NCBI GenBank assembly: GCA_009663005.1
Contig: CM018901.1
Location: 10,383,997-10,393,996, forward strand
DNA from: Actinidia chinensis
Taxonomy: Eukaryota; Streptophyta; Magnoliopsida; Ericales; Actinidiaceae
DNA: 10,000 nt
Direction of reading: 5' to 3'
Position numbers and translations under genes: made by a program. Positions within the stretch are counted from its first letter, which is position 1, and every line of letters starts with the position of its first letter. The notes below the pieces were generated by a model. The model did not search any database. It worked only from the letters and a program-made list of their open reading frames with translations, and was not told where the DNA came from. Shown one piece after another: positions 7,621 through 10,000 of this stretch.

Positions 7621-7786
7621 TTGTATAAGTTGAAAACAAACTCTCTAGTAAGAGTAGATAGGAGTGAAATAGCTCAATCTTAAGGAACAAGAGGAATCTT
7701 CACTTGAATGATGAACTTAGAGCTCTTTGAAGATAAATCCATGTTATAATATTGTTGTTCAACCTTCAAATATTATTGGAGACTTG

Positions 7787-7794
7787 TATTTAAA
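7787..7794 (-). promoter_or_regulatory. Putative TATA box of the 2.2-kb LTR
   Basis: The minus strand reads AGAACTTTAAATACAAGTC, a TATA-like core in a context common to plant LTR promoters. It lies about 700 bp before the LTR's inner end, with every GTGTCGACAC motif upstream of it. The start of transcription cannot be seen directly. Confidence 0.4.
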
Positions 7795-7893
7795 GTTCTT
7801 GAAGTGAATGGATCCGTTGAAGGTGGTTATGAGTCATTTAATGCTTATTCAACTCTGTACACAATATTCAAAAAATAGAGCCGTTATGCCCAG

Positions 7894-9145
7894 ATAACGA
7901 CACTTTAACCAGAGATGTCAACACTTTTTGCCTGTATTTGGATTTTTGGCTACTGATTTAAAGTGTCGACACTTTTTCGAATAGGTGTCGACACTTGATG
8001 CAATTTTGATTCTGAGTGCGCAGCTTTCAGTAAATTGGCCATAACTTTTTCGATACTTGGAATTTTTGAACAATGTTTATTGCGTTGGAATTACTAGACT
8101 TATAAGGCTATAATTTAGGTTACAAATTTTCTTTATTTGGACTTGTAAATATCGAGATAAATGCATTTTAAATTTGATGCAGAATTCCAAAAAATAGAGC
8201 ATCATTCTTTTGATCATAACTTTTCCAATACTTCGAATTTGGTCATGAAATTAGTCTCATTGGAAATCTTACTTCTAGATCTTAAAGATAAACTCAAATT
8301 TTTTTGTATTTAGGTCTCTATATCCCAAAATATTTGTATTTGAAGTAGGATATAATTTCTTGCAAATTTTCTTAAACCATTGGTTCCATGTGTCGACACT
8401 TCAAGAACACGCGTCGACACTTCAAGCCTTTTATGCACTATCTCCATGTGTTGACACTTCATTTCTATGTGTCGAATCTCGATCATCAAATTTATCCTTT
8501 GTTCACATGTGTCGACACTTCAAATCCATATGTTGACATTTTTTTCAAGTTTGGACATTGTCTTCATGTATCGACTATTCCTCATCATGTGTCGACACTT
8601 TTCTTTCTGGGTTGCTCACTTTTCACATGTGTCGATATTTCAATCTGGATGTGTTTTCACTTTAATTCCAATTTGCTATTGTCCAAATGTGTCGACACTT
8701 CAAAGCACATGTGTCGACACTTTAATTTCCAAATTTAAATTTTTTCTTATTATTTTCAGGTGTCGACACTTTAAGCGCGATGTATCAACACTTCATTCCC
8801 AGATTCAATGATGTCTTCATGTGTCGACACCTCCTATACCATGCATCGACACTTTTTATTACAGAAGCAGTTCTTTGGCTACTGTCTCAAGGTGTCGACA
8901 CGACACTTCTCGTACCAGGTGTTGACACTTTTTGCCCATAACATATTTCTTCATTTCCTTAGTTTTTTGAGCATCGATCACTTTAAGTACTTCAAGGCAT
9001 CTTCTCTATGGATGTGTATGCTCTTCAATGTCTTTAATCCAGTGAGATCCATGATGTCCTTCATACATTTTAAGATTTCTATTGGATTTAATCAATATGG
9101 TTTCCAGTCTTAAGGTGTCGACACTTCTTAAATAAGTGTCAACAC
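7894..9145. repeat. Array of 24 GTGTCGACAC-type palindromes in 12 pairs
   Basis: Pair starts are 7894/7915, 7963/7985, 8390/8411, 8448/8469, 8509/8530, 8568/8589, 8629/8651, 8689/8711, 8760/8782, 8821/8843, 8892/8919 and 9115/9136. Spacing within pairs is 21 or 22 bp except 27 at 8892, where an extra CGACAC accounts for the surplus 6. Between pairs at 8390-8919 the gap from second to next first is 37-40 bp, twice 49. Eleven copies are perfect and the rest differ by one to four bases. Many copies are flanked by CAT before and TTCA after. The spacers show little similarity. The long open frames across it (8388-8738, 8467-8811) overlap in different frames and simply follow the ~60-base period. 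The array lies in the presumed U3 of the LTR. Confidence 0.92.
7995..8345. repeat. Diverged ~175-bp tandem duplication within the LTR
   Basis: TTGATGCA-ATT (7995 and 8174), CATAACTTTT-C-ATACTT-GAATTT (8040 and 8215) and GTTGGAAT/ATTGGAAA (about 8092 and 8259) repeat in order with an offset of 175-179 bp. A further partial echo, CAAAAAATAGAGC, occurs at about 7869 and 8188. The block separates the two small groups of palindrome pairs near 7900-7994 from the main array at 8390 onward. Confidence 0.65.
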
Positions 9146-9284
9146 TTTCTGGGCAGAAAGTGTTTGCAGTTTCCTTGATCAATGTGAGCTCTTTAATATA
9201 AACCTATGTACTGCACGCTAAGTAAACACATTAGCCACTAACATAGCGTTTTGTTATTATCAAAATCGAGGCATTAGGTCAACA

Positions 9285-9482
9285 AAAAATCCTAGTGTTC
9301 GAACGCTAATTTTAGCCATTCGAACCATCAGGCCTGTGCCTATTTTTTTCGAATTTTCAAGCCTCCATGTGCTCGAATACTGCACAGAGGAGTTCAAGTG
9401 CTAAGACTAAAATCTTGTTTTCTTCCATTTTCAAGCCATCGTTCGAACTCTCAAAATTCTTTATTTTTCATCGTTCGAACGG
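9285..9482. repeat. Retroelement-like segment with GTTCGAAC palindromes
   Basis: Directly outside the 2.2-kb LTR. GTTCGAAC occurs perfectly at 9297, 9441 and 9473, and variants occur at 9319 (ATTCGAAC), 9347 (TTTCGAAT), 9371 (GCTCGAAT) and 9392 (GTTCAAGT). It leads without a break into the repeat at 9483-9873 and is probably part of the same element. Its counterpart on the left would lie beyond the window. No coding sequence was recognised; the frame at 9367-9573 has no family features. Confidence 0.6.
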
Positions 9483-9873
9483 TGTATATTTTCAACCATC
9501 TTTGACTTTTTCTCTTATTTCTTCTCAGTTTATTTTGAAGGTTTTAGAGTCCATATCTTGCGACGCTCGTTAGACGTAAATTTATATAACTTTGTGAGAT
9601 CTTTCCAACGGCGCATCTTTCATTCCGATCCGAGTCACACGTGAAAGCTTTCACAATTCTCGAGATCAATTTTGCCAAAGTCTTTCGATATGTGTGCCCG
9701 CACTCTGAATCACTTTTATGCCTCTGAATCCTTTTCTTTATTAATATTTATTTGCAATAAATACAAACATAACTTTCAGTACAAAATACAATATAAAGAG
9801 TATAATTAACCTAATCTAGGGCTAACTTAAGTCAGTTTAATGGCATTTAGACTGCACTTATACATTCCAATCA
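9483..9873. repeat. LTR-retroelement-like dispersed repeat, right copy
   Basis: Direct, diverged partner of 1-390, sharing CTTTGACTTTTT, GCGACGCT, TAGACGT, GTGAGATCTTTCCAA, CTTTCGATAT, AACCTAATCTAGGGC and the final TCCAATCA. Unlike the left copy it runs on into further sequence of the same style. The left and right copies are about 9.48 kb apart, with unrelated elements between them. No terminus or protein was identified. Confidence 0.7.
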
Positions 9874-10000
9874 CACAGCTCAACTCACCTTTTACTAGTT
9901 CCTAGCAAAACTAAGAAAAACAAAACATAATCTATCTTTTCGTAAGAGTTTTGAATGCATTTGAAGTTTTGAAGTATGCATCAAGCCTTTAAACCCCTAG
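9874..10000. other. Continuation of right-hand retroelement-like DNA, unassigned
   Basis: No gene, RNA or element boundary was recognised before the window ends. It probably belongs to the element containing 9285-9873. Confidence 0.4.

Larger units (their letters stand above)
7082..9284 (-). mobile_element. Apparently complete 5' LTR of a minus-strand Ty1/copia element (2.2 kb)
   Basis: The plus-strand reading begins TGTTGCCCAAAAAAC next to the primer binding site and ends GAGGCATTAGGTCAACA, giving 5-bp inverted termini TGTTG...CAACA over 2203 bp. The inner edge is firm because primer site and gag follow. The outer edge rests on the CAACA terminus and on the change of sequence character at 9285. 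In the element's own direction the order is a region rich in paired GTGTCGACAC palindromes, a duplicated ~175-bp block, a TATA-like box at 7794-7787, a ~40-bp tandem repeat and the U5 end. It is long for a copia LTR. A-runs flank it on the outer side; the other LTR and most of the internal region are absent. No protein is encoded in it. Confidence 0.75.

Noticed and set aside
8390..8928. CRISPR-like array (short repeats with spacers of similar size)
   Set aside because: The repeats are 10-bp imperfect palindromes, the spacers alternate between two sizes (about 11 and 28 bp), there is no leader or cas gene, and the DNA is plant nuclear sequence.
8388..9113. Three long overlapping frames that encode cysteine/histidine-rich repeats (such as CVDTS and CRHF)
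   Set aside because: The ~60-base period of the palindrome array keeps several frames open at once. The repeating residues are translations of GTGTCGACAC, the frames run opposite to the LTR's transcription, and they do not resemble a zinc-finger or secreted repeat protein.
9367..9573. 68-codon frame on the plus strand
   Set aside because: It spans the GTTCGAAC segment and the start of the dispersed repeat; there is no protein family signal.

Overview
This window looks like plant nuclear DNA, most likely a dicot. It is AT-rich and has no recognisable host gene on either strand, but it carries dense remains of typical plant transposons: two unrelated Ty1/copia fragments, a long-TIR Mutator-like element, and Helitrons with TC...CTAG(T) ends. 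None of the open reading frames over 60 codons is a convincing intact gene. Only three stretches of recognisable protein remain, all broken copia polyprotein pieces (421-570 and 672-764 on +, 6731-7024 on -). The species cannot be named from the sequence.

Layout from left to right. 1-390 is one copy of a dispersed LTR-retroelement segment whose diverged direct partner lies at 9483-9873. 400-1390 is the 3' part of a plus-strand copia element: a protease/integrase-linker scrap, a reverse-transcriptase scrap, a polypurine tract and a 197-bp LTR (1194-1390). 1530-2266 is a non-autonomous Mutator-like element with ~300-bp inverted arms and a perfect 9-bp target duplication. 2276-4630 is very AT-rich and holds only diverged dispersed repeats, one of them with a 22-bp perfect palindrome. 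4631-4884 is a Helitron 5' fragment. 5360-5848 and 5849-6340 are two related Helitrons joined exactly head to tail.

6731-9284 is the 5' end of a second, minus-strand copia element: a gag fragment, a tRNA-iMet-like primer binding site and one apparently complete 2.2-kb LTR (7082-9284). 9285-10000 is LTR-like DNA of another retroelement, related to 1-390.

The strongest signal is inside the 2.2-kb LTR. The 10-bp palindrome GTGTCGACAC and its variants occur 24 times, arranged as 12 pairs. Within a pair the copies start 21-22 bp apart, close to two helical turns of B-DNA; the one exception is explained by a 6-bp duplication. Most pairs recur about every 60 bp. The spacers have diverged while motif and spacing persist, and all copies lie upstream of the putative LTR TATA box when read on the element's own strand. 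This could be a paired-operator enhancer or the residue of an old ~60-bp tandem repeat. A looser array of another palindrome, GTTCGAAC, lies in the neighbouring element.

The parts do not work together as a pathway. The window is a nest of old insertions, with no sign of a complete autonomous element.
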